64,000 bases of DNA from UMGS1696 sp964621165 (GCA_964621165.1 CAZULC010000002.1:62001-126000); one strand, 5' to 3'. Positions 16,687 through 26,392 are shown, counted from the stretch's first letter. Notes: generated by a model from the letters alone, not told the origin. Numbers and translations are program-made.

Positions 16687-16721
16687 TAGGATTAATTTTA
16701 CAATAACGAAAGGATAAAATT

Positions 16722-18494
16722 ATGAAACAGAGAAAAGACATCCCGTCTGAGTACAAGTGGGATTTCACGCACATCTTCAAGACTCCCAGGGACTGGGAAG
16801 CGGCTCTCGCTCAGTGTGAGGCTGAAATTCCTTCGCTGACTGCCGTCAAGGGAACCCTCGGAAACAGCGCGGAGTCACTCTACAAGGCATACGAGACCAT
16901 CTACGCCTTTGATGAGAAGCTCACCCCCGTTGCGGAGTACGCTTTCCTGTCAAAGACAATCGACGGCGGTGACGCTGACGCTCAGATTATGTGCGACAGA
17001 GTGTCTAATGTCGGAGTCAAGGCCGGTGCGGCGACATCCTTCTTTGAGCCGGAACTGATGGAGATCCCCGACGATAAACTGGCTGAGTTCATGAAGTACC
17101 CGCCGCTTGCAAAGTACGCCCACATAATCGAGAACGCGCTGAGACAGAAGGCCCATATTCTTGACGAAAAGAGCGAGACCCTTCTTGCGAAAATCAGCAA
17201 AATCACCGGCACTCCCTCGGATGTGTTCAATATGTTCACAAACGTCGAGATGGAACTGCCCCAGATAAAGGACGACAGCGGCGAGTTGGTTCAGCTCACG
17301 AACGGCAACTTCAGCGTGTTCCGTGAGTCGAAGAACAAGGAAGTACGGGACGGGGTGTTCGAAGCCATGTTCGGCACCTACGGCAAGTACATCAACACCT
17401 TCGCCTGCATGTATGGGGGATGCGTGAAGCAGGACAACACCTTTGCCGACATCCGCGGTTACAAATCCGCCCGTGAAGCGTCACTTTCCAGCTCAAACGT
17501 GCCTGAGGACGTGTATGACGCTCTGATTGAAGCCGTTCACGCCGCAATTCCGTCAATGAGCAAGTATCTTACCCTGAGGAAAAAGGCTCTCGGCGTGGAC
17601 AAGCTGGACGTGTACGACCTGTATACCCCAATGGTAGCCGACGTGGATTATCCCATGCCCTACGAAAAAGCGTGTGACTTGGTTCTTGCGGCTGTGGCTC
17701 CCCTTGGAAAGGACTATCAGGACGTAATCCGACGGGCTTACCGGGAAAACTGGATTGACGTATACGAGACTCCCGGCAAGGAATCCGGCGCTTTCTCGGC
17801 TGGACTCCACGGGGTTCATCCCTTTGTCAAGCTGAACTACACCGACGCACTGGACGACGCGTTCACTCTCGCACATGAGTTAGGTCACGCAATGCACTCC
17901 TACCTCTCCTCGGAAAAGCAGGACTACGCAAACCACGGCTACGCTCTTCTTGTGGCTGAGGTCGCCTCCACCTGCAACGAGGTTCTCCTGACCAAGTATC
18001 TCCTGTCCGTTGAGACCGACAAGAAACGCCGGGCGTACATCCTCAACCACTTCCTCGAGGGCTTCAGAACCACGGTGTTCCGCCAGACATTGTTCGCGGA
18101 ATTTGAGCATAAAGCGCACACTCTTGAAGCCGAGGGAACGCCGATTACTTCCGAGTGCCTGAGTAAGGTTTACGCAGATCTTGTGAAGCTGTACTACCCC
18201 GACGCAGATTTCCGCGACACTTTGAAGTACGAATGGTCGTACATCCCGCACTTTTACAACTCCTACTACGTCTACCAGTACGCGACGGGCTTCTCCTCCG
18301 CTGTGGCGATTGCCGAGAACATCCTGAAAACCGGCGACCCGTCGGACTACCTGCGTTTCCTCTCAATGGGCGGCTCGGACTATCCGCTGAATGAGTTGAA
18401 GGTTGCCGGAATTGACCTGACCTCGCCGGACGTTGTGAAGAACGCTATGGCTGCGTTTGACGAGACAATTGACGAGTTGAGTGAGATTCTGTGA
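16722..18494 (+). CDS. pepF: Oligoendopeptidase F, M3 metallopeptidase
   Basis: A 590-residue cytoplasmic zinc peptidase that trims oligopeptides. The HEXXH zinc motif is HELGHAMH near residue 384, with the third ligand in the downstream helix (VAEVASTCNE). The C-terminal YQYATGFSSAVAIA and YPLNELKVAGID segments are typical of PepF. The N-terminal helical lid begins KQRKDIPSEYKWDFTHIF. The length matches the family. The ATG follows CGAAAGGATAAAATT. It follows the flippase after 35 bases in the same direction and may share its transcript. Nothing is unusual. Confidence 0.95.
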   Translation: MKQRKDIPSEYKWDFTHIFKTPRDWEAALAQCEAEIPSLTAVKGTLGNSAESLYKAYETIYAFDEKLTPVAEYAFLSKTIDGGDADAQIMCDRVSNVGVKAGAATSFFEPELMEIPDDKLAEFMKYPPLAKYAHIIENALRQKAHILDEKSETLLAKISKITGTPSDVFNMFTNVEMELPQIKDDSGELVQLTNGNFSVFRESKNKEVRDGVFEAMFGTYGKYINTFACMYGGCVKQDNTFADIRGYKSAREASLSSSNVPEDVYDALIEAVHAAIPSMSKYLTLRKKALGVDKLDVYDLYTPMVADVDYPMPYEKACDLVLAAVAPLGKDYQDVIRRAYRENWIDVYETPGKESGAFSAGLHGVHPFVKLNYTDALDDAFTLAHELGHAMHSYLSSEKQDYANHGYALLVAEVASTCNEVLLTKYLLSVETDKKRRAYILNHFLEGFRTTVFRQTLFAEFEHKAHTLEAEGTPITSECLSKVYADLVKLYYPDADFRDTLKYEWSYIPHFYNSYYVYQYATGFSSAVAIAENILKTGDPSDYLRFLSMGGSDYPLNELKVAGIDLTSPDVVKNAMAAFDETIDELSEIL

Positions 18495-18647
18495 TTTTAG
18501 CCGAAAACTGAATAAAAATGCAATAAAGCTGTGAGGCGTTTTGTGGTGAAGCGTTGCTCACGGCTTTTGTTGTGCAATTATGACAATAATTTAATGTCAA
18601 AATTATACAAACCGACAAACTTATGGGTGCAAAATTTTTTGAAGGTA

Positions 18648-18676
18648 TTACATTTTCGATTGTTTTGTGATATAAT
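18648..18676 (+). promoter_or_regulatory. Promoter of the decayed ABC exporter
   Basis: TTACAT (18648-18653) lies 17 bases from TATAAT (18671-18676), which carries an extended -10 element (TGA before it). The promoter appears intact although the gene it drives is broken. Confidence 0.6.
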
Positions 18677-18727
18677 ATGTATTAAATAATCATATTTATG
18701 CGGAAGGTCCGCGAAGAGGTGACAGAA

Positions 18728-20492
18728 ATGCTAAAGGGATTCTCGTTTTTACTAAAGTACACGTGGAAGTTCAGCAAAATGTATATCGTGTATATCCTGC
18801 TCTTGCAGATTGTGACGGCGGTGGTTCCGCTTGATTCCGTTGTGCTGCCGGGCTACATTGTGGAGGAGCTGACAAACGGCAGGCGGATGGATTGCTCGTC
18901 ATGTACATTTCGGTTCTGGAGATAATTCATTTCCTCGGGAACTCATTAATTTCATTCCTGCGGGGCAAGAGCTTTACCTCAAAAGGGGTGGTTTTCATGA
19001 GGTTCCAGACGTTCATCACGGAAAAATTATCCCTGTGCGATTACGAGCAACTTGAAAATCCCGAGTTTCTCGATGTAAAGGAAAAAGCCAACAGATTCCT
19101 GTATGTTGACGGTCAAGGATTTGGCGTTGTGCTGGACAGTGCCGTCAATATTTTCGGTAAAATCTTCGTCTTTGTTGGACTTTCGGCAATTCTCTCCACA
19201 ATGAATATTTTCATCGTCCTTCTGTTTATAGTACTGGTTCTGCTTGACTCGTTGTTTGAATCTAAGGTGAGGAAAAACTACTCCAAGTGGGATTTGGAAA
19301 AAGCTCCGATTGAGAGAAAAAACGGGTATCTAATTGGGTTGGTTGAGGACTTTGAATGCTGCAAGAAAATACGAATCAACAACTACAGGGACAATCTCGT
19401 TAACAAAGTCTGCGAGCACCTGATGCTGTCGAATGAGTTCTACAAAAAACAGACGAGGGAGTACAAAAAGTCGGATTATTTCTCAAACTTCACGTCATTC
19501 ATCCGTGAGGGCGTGACCTACCTATTTCTGGATATCTGGTGTGGAACGTCATATCCGGCGGCTGCTCCGTGGGTCAGTTTACAATGTATTTGTCAGCCAT
19601 ATCGCAGTTCTCCGACGCCATGAACGCTGTAATGCAGAATGTTCTGAACATAAAACAGTTCAACATATATTACAATGAGCTTGAAAAATACATGAACGTC
19701 CCGGCGAAAATGCGGGAGGTAAAAAAGCTTCCCCTGCCCGAGGGAAAATACCGCATTGAATTCAAAAATGTTTTCTTCCGCTATCCGGGACAGAGCTATT
19801 ACACCCTCAAGAACATCAACATCACGATAGAAAACGGAGAGAAAAGTGAAAACGGTGCCGAAAAAACCACGTTTATCAAGCTGCTGGTGCGGCTGTACGA
19901 CCCCACCTCCGGCTCAATACTGTTAAAGGTGTGGACATCCGCGACATCGAATACAACCAGTACCAGACAGCCATGTCGGCGGTGTTTCGGGATTACAGTC
20001 TCTTCTCGTTTACCCTTCGCGACAATATAGTTCTCGGAAACGACAGCCGGGGAGACGACGCGCGGATTGTGGACTGCCTGAAGCTCAGCGGATTTGAGGG
20101 AAAGCTGAAGCGTCTTGAGCATGGATTGGACACCCACGTCACAAGAATTTTGAAACAGACGGATTTGAGCCGTCGGGCGGAGAAGCGCAGAAGATTGTCC
20201 TTGCCAGAGCTTTATTCAAGGATGCGCCGATCGTAATCCTTGACGAGCCGAACGCCGCTCTTGCCCCCGTGCGGAGTATGAGATGTACCAGAAGTTTGAC
20301 AAGCTGACTGCGGGAAAAACGGCCATATACATATCCCACCGCATCTCCAGCGCGAAGTTCTGCGACAGAATCGTGGTGTTACGCACAGGAGAAATCGTGG
20401 AAAACGGCACCCACAGCGAGCTGATGGAGAAAAAAGGGATTTACGCTGACCTGTTCCACATGAAGTCGCAGTATTATATAGATGAAAAGTAA
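18728..20492 (+). pseudogene. ABC exporter (fused membrane and ATPase domains), heavily frameshifted
   Basis: The ATG follows GAGGTG, but the protein must be read through at least five frame changes, near 18890, 19540, 19925, 20155 and 20265. Joined in order it has a six-helix membrane domain (from MLKGFSFLLKYTWKF), then an ATPase domain with FKNVFFRYPG, DYSLFSFTLRDNIVLG (Q-loop side), SGGEAQKIVLARAL (signature), PIVILDEPNAAL (Walker B), YISHRIS (H-loop) and a normal C-terminus. Walker A is ruined: ENGAEKTT replaces GENGAGKTT after a short deletion. Both catalysis and frame are lost, so this is a true pseudogene of a multidrug or peptide exporter and not an artefact of one read error. Confidence 0.93.
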
Positions 20493-20510
20493 AAAATAAG
20501 CAAAAATAAC

Positions 20511-20552
20511 CCCCGCGTGAGCCTGAGTCGCTCAAGCCGGCGGGGATTTTTT
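20511..20552. terminator. Bidirectional terminator
   Basis: CCCCGC (20511-20516) pairs with GCGGGG (20540-20545), with inner GAGC/GCTC pairing, followed by six T's on the plus strand. It lies between convergent genes; on the minus strand the T tract is weaker. Confidence 0.7.
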
Positions 20553-20554
20553 CG

Positions 20555-22042
20555 TCAGTATTTCAAGTCGAAGTATTTACGCATGGTTTCGTTTGCGGTT
20601 TTGCGCCTCTCGGGGAAGTAGTCGGCAAGGTTGTTGGTCTTGGCGCAGTCACGGATGAGCTGATATGTGGCGCTGGCGATGGTGGGGTAGGCGTTGCCGA
20701 AAGCCAAAGCAAAGTCGAAGGCGGCGGTGTCGAGGATTATGTCAAGGGTGTTCACGCTGTCGTTGTCACGGAGAACGTGGAGCATGTTGTAGTTCACGTA
20801 TTCGTCGTAGATGTAGCCGTAGGACGCGGCGTTAAGGTAGGACAGGGTGACAGCTGCAAATTCGCCGTTGGTGTGGTTTTTTGGGACTGCGAAAACCGCT
20901 TCGGTGTTGGCGATGAGAGTGCGGTATTCCCCGTCCTCGTCCTCTTTCGGCAGCGGCAAGAGTCCCCAGTCGGTCTTGGAGTTGGTGAGCCATGACATTA
21001 CGTAGAGGTAATCAATGAGGAAGGCCGACTCACCGGATGAGAAGAGGTTGACTTCCCCGCCGTTTGCGTCAATCAGGCAGTCGCTGTCATTGTAAATCTT
21101 TGCCATGTTGTCCATTGTAGTCTTGACATTGCTGAGAGTGTATCCCACCACCGGCACACGTCTAACACCTGCGCTGACATAATCGTTGCCCGAGGACTTG
21201 AATATAAGGTCGGGAAGCCGTGACGCGGTGTTCTCAGCCGTTGTGGTGTAGAAGTGACGTTCGTCGTTGTTCAGGCTTTTCACGGACTCGCAGAGGGTGA
21301 GGTATTCGTCCCAAGTCCAGCTTCCGTTTTTTGCCATGGAATAGATTTCGTCAATGTCCGCTCCGGCTTCGGTGAGGAGGTTTTTGTTCATGTACACCGC
21401 AGACAGGGATGAGGGCGAGATTGACGCGTCCCCTGCCACGCCGTAGGTTGAGTACCCGCCGGAGGTCATGTCCGAGGAAGCCGCGCTGAAATATGGCATT
21501 TCCAAATCAAAAAAGGGCAGGGTCTGCATGTTGAGAATGGTGTCAGCCGCACGGAAAGAGCCAATGGTGTAAATCGGCGGCATGAGCAGGTCGGTGTAGT
21601 ATGAATCCGAAGCCACGGCATTTTTCAGCTCGGTGAGCATTGTATCCGCACTTGTGACGGTTGTGATGATGGAAATGTTAAGCTCGTCCTCGACTATGGC
21701 GTTTCGAATCATTGCCAGACGTGAGACGGTACTCTCAGTGTTCTCCGGTGAGATGTAGTCCTTGTTTGTGGTGGTAATGAAGAAAACCGCGCCGTCGTAG
21801 TCCCGCTTGGGAAGCTCGTCCATGAACCTGTCAGCCTGAGCCTTGCGGTTTTCACTCTGATCGTACTTTTCGTAGGTTTTTCCGGTGACTTCGTTCGGAC
21901 GGCTGTCGGCGGGGGAATTGTCTCCGCTTTCCGCTTCGGTTTCGGTTTTGGAAATGTCGTTGATTATAATAAACCCACATGAACTCGCCGAGAAAGTCAT
22001 AACAAGGGCGAGAATCATGCAGAGGAATCTCTTTATTCGCAT
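20555..22042 (-). CDS. Extracellular solute-binding lipoprotein (ABC importer type)
   Basis: A 495-residue lipoprotein. The signal peptide MRIKRFLCMILALVMTFSAS ends at a lipobox cysteine (SASSCG). The body looks like a family 1 carbohydrate-binding component, with NKDYISPENT, WTWDEYLTLCESVKSL and WGLLPLPKEDEDGEYRT segments typical of these lobes. I chose ATG 22040-22042 because GGAGGATTTT precedes it; an upstream in-frame Met would disrupt the signal peptide. No permease or ATPase gene is adjacent, so it must pair with a transporter encoded elsewhere or act as a sensor. The ligand is unknown. Confidence 0.8.
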   Translation of the reverse strand: MRIKRFLCMILALVMTFSASSCGFIIINDISKTETEAESGDNSPADSRPNEVTGKTYEKYDQSENRKAQADRFMDELPKRDYDGAVFFITTTNKDYISPENTESTVSRLAMIRNAIVEDELNISIITTVTSADTMLTELKNAVASDSYYTDLLMPPIYTIGSFRAADTILNMQTLPFFDLEMPYFSAASSDMTSGGYSTYGVAGDASISPSSLSAVYMNKNLLTEAGADIDEIYSMAKNGSWTWDEYLTLCESVKSLNNDERHFYTTTAENTASRLPDLIFKSSGNDYVSAGVRRVPVVGYTLSNVKTTMDNMAKIYNDSDCLIDANGGEVNLFSSGESAFLIDYLYVMSWLTNSKTDWGLLPLPKEDEDGEYRTLIANTEAVFAVPKNHTNGEFAAVTLSYLNAASYGYIYDEYVNYNMLHVLRDNDSVNTLDIILDTAAFDFALAFGNAYPTIASATYQLIRDCAKTNNLADYFPERRKTANETMRKYFDLKY

Positions 22043-22273
22043 AAAATCCTCCAAATATGGTTGATGGATATAATTGGAAACAAAATACAACGGTAACAGT
22101 CCCGTCACACGCAGGAATATTCATCCGTCTGCTTCATAATTATATACGAGACGGGCGGATAAATCCACATTATAATTGTAAATTTAATATAGCGCAAAAA
22201 ATAAGCGGGAATAAATGGAATCATATTGCCGTCCGCTGACCAGATATTACCTGTAAAAAATCAGGCAGTTCTA

Positions 22274-22282
22274 TGTTATAAT
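22274..22282 (+). promoter_or_regulatory. Extended -10 promoter of the cell-wall hydrolase gene
   Basis: TGTTATAAT at 22274-22282 is an extended -10 element (TG, one base, TATAAT); no good -35 is visible. It lies about 60 bases before the start. The remaining 22043-22273 is AT-rich with an inverted ATCCG/CGGAT pair and no gene. Confidence 0.5.
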
Positions 22283-22341
22283 AGGGATAGGCGGAAAAAG
22301 AAAGCTCCGCTGAACAACAAAGAAAGGCAAGGTAAAAACGA

Positions 22342-23178
22342 ATGAACATCAGAAAACTGTCGGGTCTTACCGCGGCTGTAATGCTTGCACTGTCCACTCT
22401 GCCGGCCGCAGCATTGGATTTTGAGCGGGACGAGGATTTTTTCGTGTCGGTTGACGGTTACGAGTACGAGGGCGAGGTTATACTTGTGTCAGATTACGCT
22501 TATGTTGCCCTGCGTGAATTTTCCACAATGGCAGACAATTCCGTGGTTAGCTGGGACGAAGACAGAGCCGAAGCCACAGTTACCACCGACTCACTCGAGC
22601 TTCACGCCGTCGAGGGGGAGGACTATATCGAGGCAAACGGCCGGATTCTCTGGTGCGAGGAGGGGATTTTTACATACGGCGACGTGATGTATGCCCCTCT
22701 CAGGCAGATTGCAAAGGCGTTTGGCTTTGAGTGCGACTATGACCCGGACGACCACGGCACATATCTGACCCGCCGGAGTGCCGCAATCACACCGGATTAC
22801 GAATATTATGACGAGGAAGATTTATACTGGCTCTCGAAAATCATCAACGCCGAGTCGGGGGCCGAGCCGTTTCTCGGGAAAATCGCCGTGGGAAATGTGG
22901 TGCTGAACCGTGTGGCTTCGGACGAGTTCCCGTCAAGTGTGTACGACGTGATTTTTGACACACAGAACGGGGTCCAGTTCACGCCGACAGCCAACGGTGC
23001 AATCGAGGAAGAACCCTGCGAGGATTCCATTGCTGCCGCGAAAATCTGCCTTGAGGACAACCGTCTATCCGACGATATTCTCTATTTCCTGAACGAAAAA
23101 ATCGCCGCCAGTCTGTGGATAGTCGAAAACTGCACTTACGTCATGACCATAGGCAGTCACGATTTCTACACCGAGTGA
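22342..23178 (+). CDS. Secreted cell-wall hydrolase, SleB/CwlJ-type with copper-amine-oxidase-like N-domain
   Basis: A 278-residue exported protein. A signal peptide (ALSTLPAAALD cleavage region) is followed by a copper-amine-oxidase-like N-terminal repeat domain (VALREFSTMADNSVVSWDED and MYAPLRQIAKAFGF), which binds wall or forms sheets. A C-terminal hydrolase-2 domain has DLYWLSKIINAESGAEPFLG with the catalytic glutamate, AVGNVVLNRV, and QFTPTANGAI. Enzymes of this type cleave cortex peptidoglycan (SleB, CwlJ) or vegetative wall; a role in germination is plausible but unproven. It stands alone, convergent with the glycosyltransferase gene. Confidence 0.85.
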   Translation: MNIRKLSGLTAAVMLALSTLPAAALDFERDEDFFVSVDGYEYEGEVILVSDYAYVALREFSTMADNSVVSWDEDRAEATVTTDSLELHAVEGEDYIEANGRILWCEEGIFTYGDVMYAPLRQIAKAFGFECDYDPDDHGTYLTRRSAAITPDYEYYDEEDLYWLSKIINAESGAEPFLGKIAVGNVVLNRVASDEFPSSVYDVIFDTQNGVQFTPTANGAIEEEPCEDSIAAAKICLEDNRLSDDILYFLNEKIAASLWIVENCTYVMTIGSHDFYTE

Positions 23179-23190
23179 CGGTCGAAGAAC

Positions 23191-23270
23191 GCTCTGATTT
23201 AAGGTAATTTTGAGTTAAAAATGCCGCATATTCAAGCCTTTTTTACTCAAAATCCCGATTTATTCAGAGC
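23191..23270. repeat. 80-bp imperfect palindrome between convergent genes
   Basis: GCTCTGA (23191-23197) mirrors TCAGAGC (23264-23270), and ATTTTGAGTTAAAAA (23207-23221) mirrors TTTTTTACTCAAAAT (23239-23253) at 14 of 15 positions around a short loop. It probably works as a bidirectional terminator, but it is larger than usual and looks like a MITE or REP-type repeat. Confidence 0.65.
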
Positions 23271-23280
23271 TCACTTCATG

Positions 23281-24027
23281 TTATTTGAACTCCCGCCTGA
23301 TTCTCTTTTTGATTCTGCGTAAATCCGAGAGCATTTTCAGGCTGTCCCTCACAAGGTGGATTTTTGACTCCCGGTGGTTGATGACCTTGACGGGGTACTC
23401 GTCTATTGTAAAGCCAAGCTTTTCGGCAATCATGAGGGTTTCAAAGTCGAACGCCCACCCGTTGACCTTACCACGGCTGAAAATCCCGTCGGCGGCTTTT
23501 CGTGAGAACATCTTGATTCCGCACTGAGAGTCGCTGTGGTCAAAGCCCGCGGAAAGCGCAAGGAGCCTGAGAAACGCTTTTGACGCAATCTTCCGCATAA
23601 AAGTGTAGCCCGCGTATCCGTCCGGGTGAGCCGCTCTCGAGCCGATCAGAACGTCTGCGCCGGTCGAGATGATCTTCTCAAGCATTCCGCAGATTACGTC
23701 AGTCCCGTAGGCCAAGTCGCAGTCGGTGAAGAGGGCGTAGTCCCCCGTGGAGTCCAGCATGCCACGTCTGACAGCCCCGCCTTTTCCCTCGTTCTGAGGT
23801 GACGTGATGACTCTGACCGAGCCGTGCTTCAGGCCTGGATTCAACTCTGCGGCAATCCCACGGACAATATCCCCGCATCCGTCGGCTGAACCGTCGTCGG
23901 AAAAAATAATTTCATAATCATACGAATTCAGACAGGCGTCGGCTTCGATGGAGGAAGATAAAACCTTCACGCACTCCGGCGCCGCTTCTTTTTCGTTGTA
24001 CATTGGTATAATAACAGACAGAATCAT
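23281..24027 (-). CDS. Family 2 glycosyltransferase, dolichyl-phosphate glucosyltransferase-like
   Basis: A 248-residue GT-A glycosyltransferase. It begins ILSVIIPMYNEKEAAPECVK, has EIIFSDDGSADGCGDIVRG (nucleotide-sugar aspartates), NEGKGGAVRRGML, LFTDCDLAYGTD (metal-binding DxD region) and DSQCGIKMFSRKAA. These are typical of enzymes that load glucose onto a polyprenyl phosphate carrier for envelope glycans. No transmembrane helices follow, as in the ALG5-like subgroup lacking them. The start lies two bases after the rRNA methyltransferase stop, so both follow sortase B in one apparent operon (24977-26119, 24030-24968, then this gene). Confidence 0.85.
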   Translation of the reverse strand: MILSVIIPMYNEKEAAPECVKVLSSSIEADACLNSYDYEIIFSDDGSADGCGDIVRGIAAELNPGLKHGSVRVITSPQNEGKGGAVRRGMLDSTGDYALFTDCDLAYGTDVICGMLEKIISTGADVLIGSRAAHPDGYAGYTFMRKIASKAFLRLLALSAGFDHSDSQCGIKMFSRKAADGIFSRGKVNGWAFDFETLMIAEKLGFTIDEYPVKVINHRESKIHLVRDSLKMLSDLRRIKKRIRREFK

Positions 24028-24029
24028 TT

Positions 24030-24968
24030 TTATTTCTTCTTCAAAATAAAATAGTTTACGTCAATGGTCAGCTCAAGTTCATACTGCGCGGCGAGACGGT
24101 CACGGCCTTCACGGGTTGTTCTGTAGTAAAACGGAGTCATGGTGAAGAGGTTCATTATGTCCTCGTGGGGAACGGTTATTTTTTCGGTGAGGTTGTCCTC
24201 CCGCAGAAGCTCAAATTGACTGCCGCTGTTCTCCGGGTGGTACGGTTCTGAGTCGTTTACAGAGTCGTAAATCAGCTCCCGCATTTCCATGAGATGGTTT
24301 TTGCCCGAGAAGACCGCGGCTAATATTCCGTCATCCCCCATGACCCGTGCGCATTCGCCGAATGGGATTGGCGCGAACATGCTCAGGCACACGTCGACGG
24401 AGTTGTCAGCGAGTGGAAGGCAGAAGCTGTTTGCCGTGATGAAGTAGAGCTGGGTTTTCTCGGGATTATCCCCGAATGATCCGCCGATTCCATCCTTCGG
24501 TGACAGCCCCTGAGCCTTCGACAGCTTCATTCCGCATTCTGCCCCGTATTTTGACGCGTCAAAGCCGATTGCTGTGCAGTTTTTGTCCGGCATTAGGGAC
24601 ACCAGTCTTCGGATGTAGTTCAGCGTGTGGTGTCCCGTTCCCGAACCCAAGTCCGCCGAGAAGATTTCGCCTTCATTGACCAATCCGCCATGAGTCAGGC
24701 AGTCAGCCGCAATGTCAGCGAGTTTCAGGCTTATGCTGTCATAGTACCCCTTTGTGAGAAATCCGTCCCGTGCCCGTATCATGTTTTTTTCGTCGCCTGT
24801 GTGGGAATTCTTTCCTTTTCCGGGAGGCAGCAGGTTCACGTATCCGGATTTCGCGACATCATAGCAGTGGCGTTTTTCGCAGATCAGCGAGTTTCCCGCG
24901 CGGTACAGACCTCCCCCGCACAAGGGACAGACGAGGTTTTTGGGAATGGCAGAGTAACTTTTGTCCAT
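24030..24968 (-). CDS. RlmA-type 23S rRNA (guanine-N1)-methyltransferase
   Basis: A 312-residue SAM-dependent methyltransferase with the RlmA-specific N-terminal zinc module (CPLCGGGLYRAGNSLICEKR, then HC), followed by YDVAKSGYVNLL. The SAM-binding motif is FSADLGSGTGHHTLNY near residue 105, with VDVCLSMFAPIPFGE as the later motif. RlmA enzymes methylate G745 or G748 of 23S rRNA; RlmA(II) confers tylosin tolerance. Which position is modified here cannot be read. It lies eight bases after the sortase stop and immediately upstream of the glycosyltransferase gene. Confidence 0.85.
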   Translation of the reverse strand: MDKSYSAIPKNLVCPLCGGGLYRAGNSLICEKRHCYDVAKSGYVNLLPPGKGKNSHTGDEKNMIRARDGFLTKGYYDSISLKLADIAADCLTHGGLVNEGEIFSADLGSGTGHHTLNYIRRLVSLMPDKNCTAIGFDASKYGAECGMKLSKAQGLSPKDGIGGSFGDNPEKTQLYFITANSFCLPLADNSVDVCLSMFAPIPFGECARVMGDDGILAAVFSGKNHLMEMRELIYDSVNDSEPYHPENSGSQFELLREDNLTEKITVPHEDIMNLFTMTPFYYRTTREGRDRLAAQYELELTIDVNYFILKKK

Positions 24969-24976
24969 ATTTTACC

Positions 24977-26119
24977 TCAATCCAGTATCGTCTTGACCAG
25001 CCGGCAGTGGAGAGCGTAGCGCTGGGTGTAATATCCGTTTGTGCATGTCGAGAGGGTGAGGAGTCTGTCCTTATCGGTGAACTCGATGTCCTTCTTTTTG
25101 GTACCGTTGTCACGAACTTCTTCCGCGAACTCGATGAAGTCCTGGCTGGAAGTAAATCCCGTGCGGAAATACATATAGTCATAGCGGGATTCATAGAACG
25201 AGAATGGTTCGTAGTAGTAAATTCCGTCCATTGTATAGATGACGATATCCACGTTATTGAAATATTCGTCATTGCGGAACTTTTCTACGTCGTGAAACAT
25301 TGTGCCGTTCGTTACGTTATGGCCGTAGATTACGGTATTATAGTTTTTGGTTATGGAAGTATTGCATCTATAGTCAACGAATATCGAACCCACGGGGAGG
25401 TAGTCTCCGGTGTAGGCGTGTTCGAGGTAGTATTCGTTGTCGTCGCCCTGCACGAGAGGGTAGTTTATGTTGGTGCCGGCGACAGTTATCCATCCGTAGA
25501 GGTCGGGGTTGGATTTCTGCATTGAAGCCAGTTTGGCACGGATTTTTTCGAGGTCGAGGTTATATTCTTCCTCATCCGGCTTCTGTTCGATATGCTCGAT
25601 GTGTTCCTCAACCTTTTCCACCACGGAGGGACTTGCGGTTTCGATTGCCTCCTGAACCGTGGCGTTGTCGACTTCTTCAATGACTTCGGTGAGGGTAGTG
25701 AGTGCGGTTTCCTCTTTATCTTCCTCAAGGTACGGAACATCACCCGGCTCCGGCTGGAACGCGGACACAGCTTCAACGGTGAATCCGTCGGAGAAGAACT
25801 CCTGCTCCAGCTGTTTATAGATTTCCTCACCTTTTTTTTTGTCGAGGAAATTCTGCACGAGCATGGTACAGCTCAGGATGAACATTGTTATAAAGAAGTA
25901 GAACATGAACTTCCGGAAGACTTCGAACATGGGCAGCTTTCGTTTATTGAGAGCGGCGTCATTGATTTCGATATCGTTTTCCGACAGATTTTCAAGTGAG
26001 TTCAGAAATGAGCCGGACTTAAAGTCGTCGTCGGAACCGGTGACGTCGATTGACAGCTCATCGAGCATGGCGGAATCGTTATCTTTTGATTTATGTAATT
26101 TTTTAAGAAATTTTTTCAT
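24977..26119 (-). CDS. Class B-type sortase with long N-terminal region
   Basis: A 380-residue membrane-anchored transpeptidase. The first 80 or so residues are cytoplasmic and charged, followed by one membrane helix (FMFYFFITMFILSCTMLVQN). An acidic, glutamate-rich stalk (about residues 110-200) precedes the sortase domain, with GWITVAGTNINYPLVQG, NTVIYGHN (catalytic His) and LTLSTC (catalytic Cys); an arginine follows in YALHCR. The domain features favour class B, whose members attach proteins bearing NPQTN- or PPQTG-like signals. A likely substrate is the APQT-ended surface protein at 28644. I take ATG 26117-26119, not an upstream Met. The long acidic stalk is unusual. Confidence 0.88.
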   Translation of the reverse strand: MKKFLKKLHKSKDNDSAMLDELSIDVTGSDDDFKSGSFLNSLENLSENDIEINDAALNKRKLPMFEVFRKFMFYFFITMFILSCTMLVQNFLDKKKGEEIYKQLEQEFFSDGFTVEAVSAFQPEPGDVPYLEEDKEETALTTLTEVIEEVDNATVQEAIETASPSVVEKVEEHIEHIEQKPDEEEYNLDLEKIRAKLASMQKSNPDLYGWITVAGTNINYPLVQGDDNEYYLEHAYTGDYLPVGSIFVDYRCNTSITKNYNTVIYGHNVTNGTMFHDVEKFRNDEYFNNVDIVIYTMDGIYYYEPFSFYESRYDYMYFRTGFTSSQDFIEFAEEVRDNGTKKKDIEFTDKDRLLTLSTCTNGYYTQRYALHCRLVKTILD

Positions 26120-26353
26120 TATTAAAACAGCATCTCCAAGCATCAAGCGTTATAAAGAGCCAAATCGGGTTAAAAAATATACTACATATATTATATCGCA
26201 AAATTCTCATCAATCAAGAGGAAAAAGCGATAATTATCTGAATTTTAATTGACTTTTTACAATTTAACGCTGAAATTCTAATTCCGTCGAGTCAGCACAT
26301 GTGAGTCTTGAGAAAAGGCGGGAAAAAGAGAAGCAAAAAATTTGAAAAACCCC

Positions 26354-26382
26354 TTTACAAAAGGGAAGAAAAGTGGTATAAT
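26354..26382 (+). promoter_or_regulatory. Promoter of the tRNA-Val gene
   Basis: TTTACA (26354-26359), a 17-base spacer and a consensus TATAAT (26377-26382) stand 10 bases before the tRNA. The upstream 26120-26353 is AT-rich with no gene seen. Confidence 0.8.
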
Positions 26383-26392
26383 AACTCTTGAT

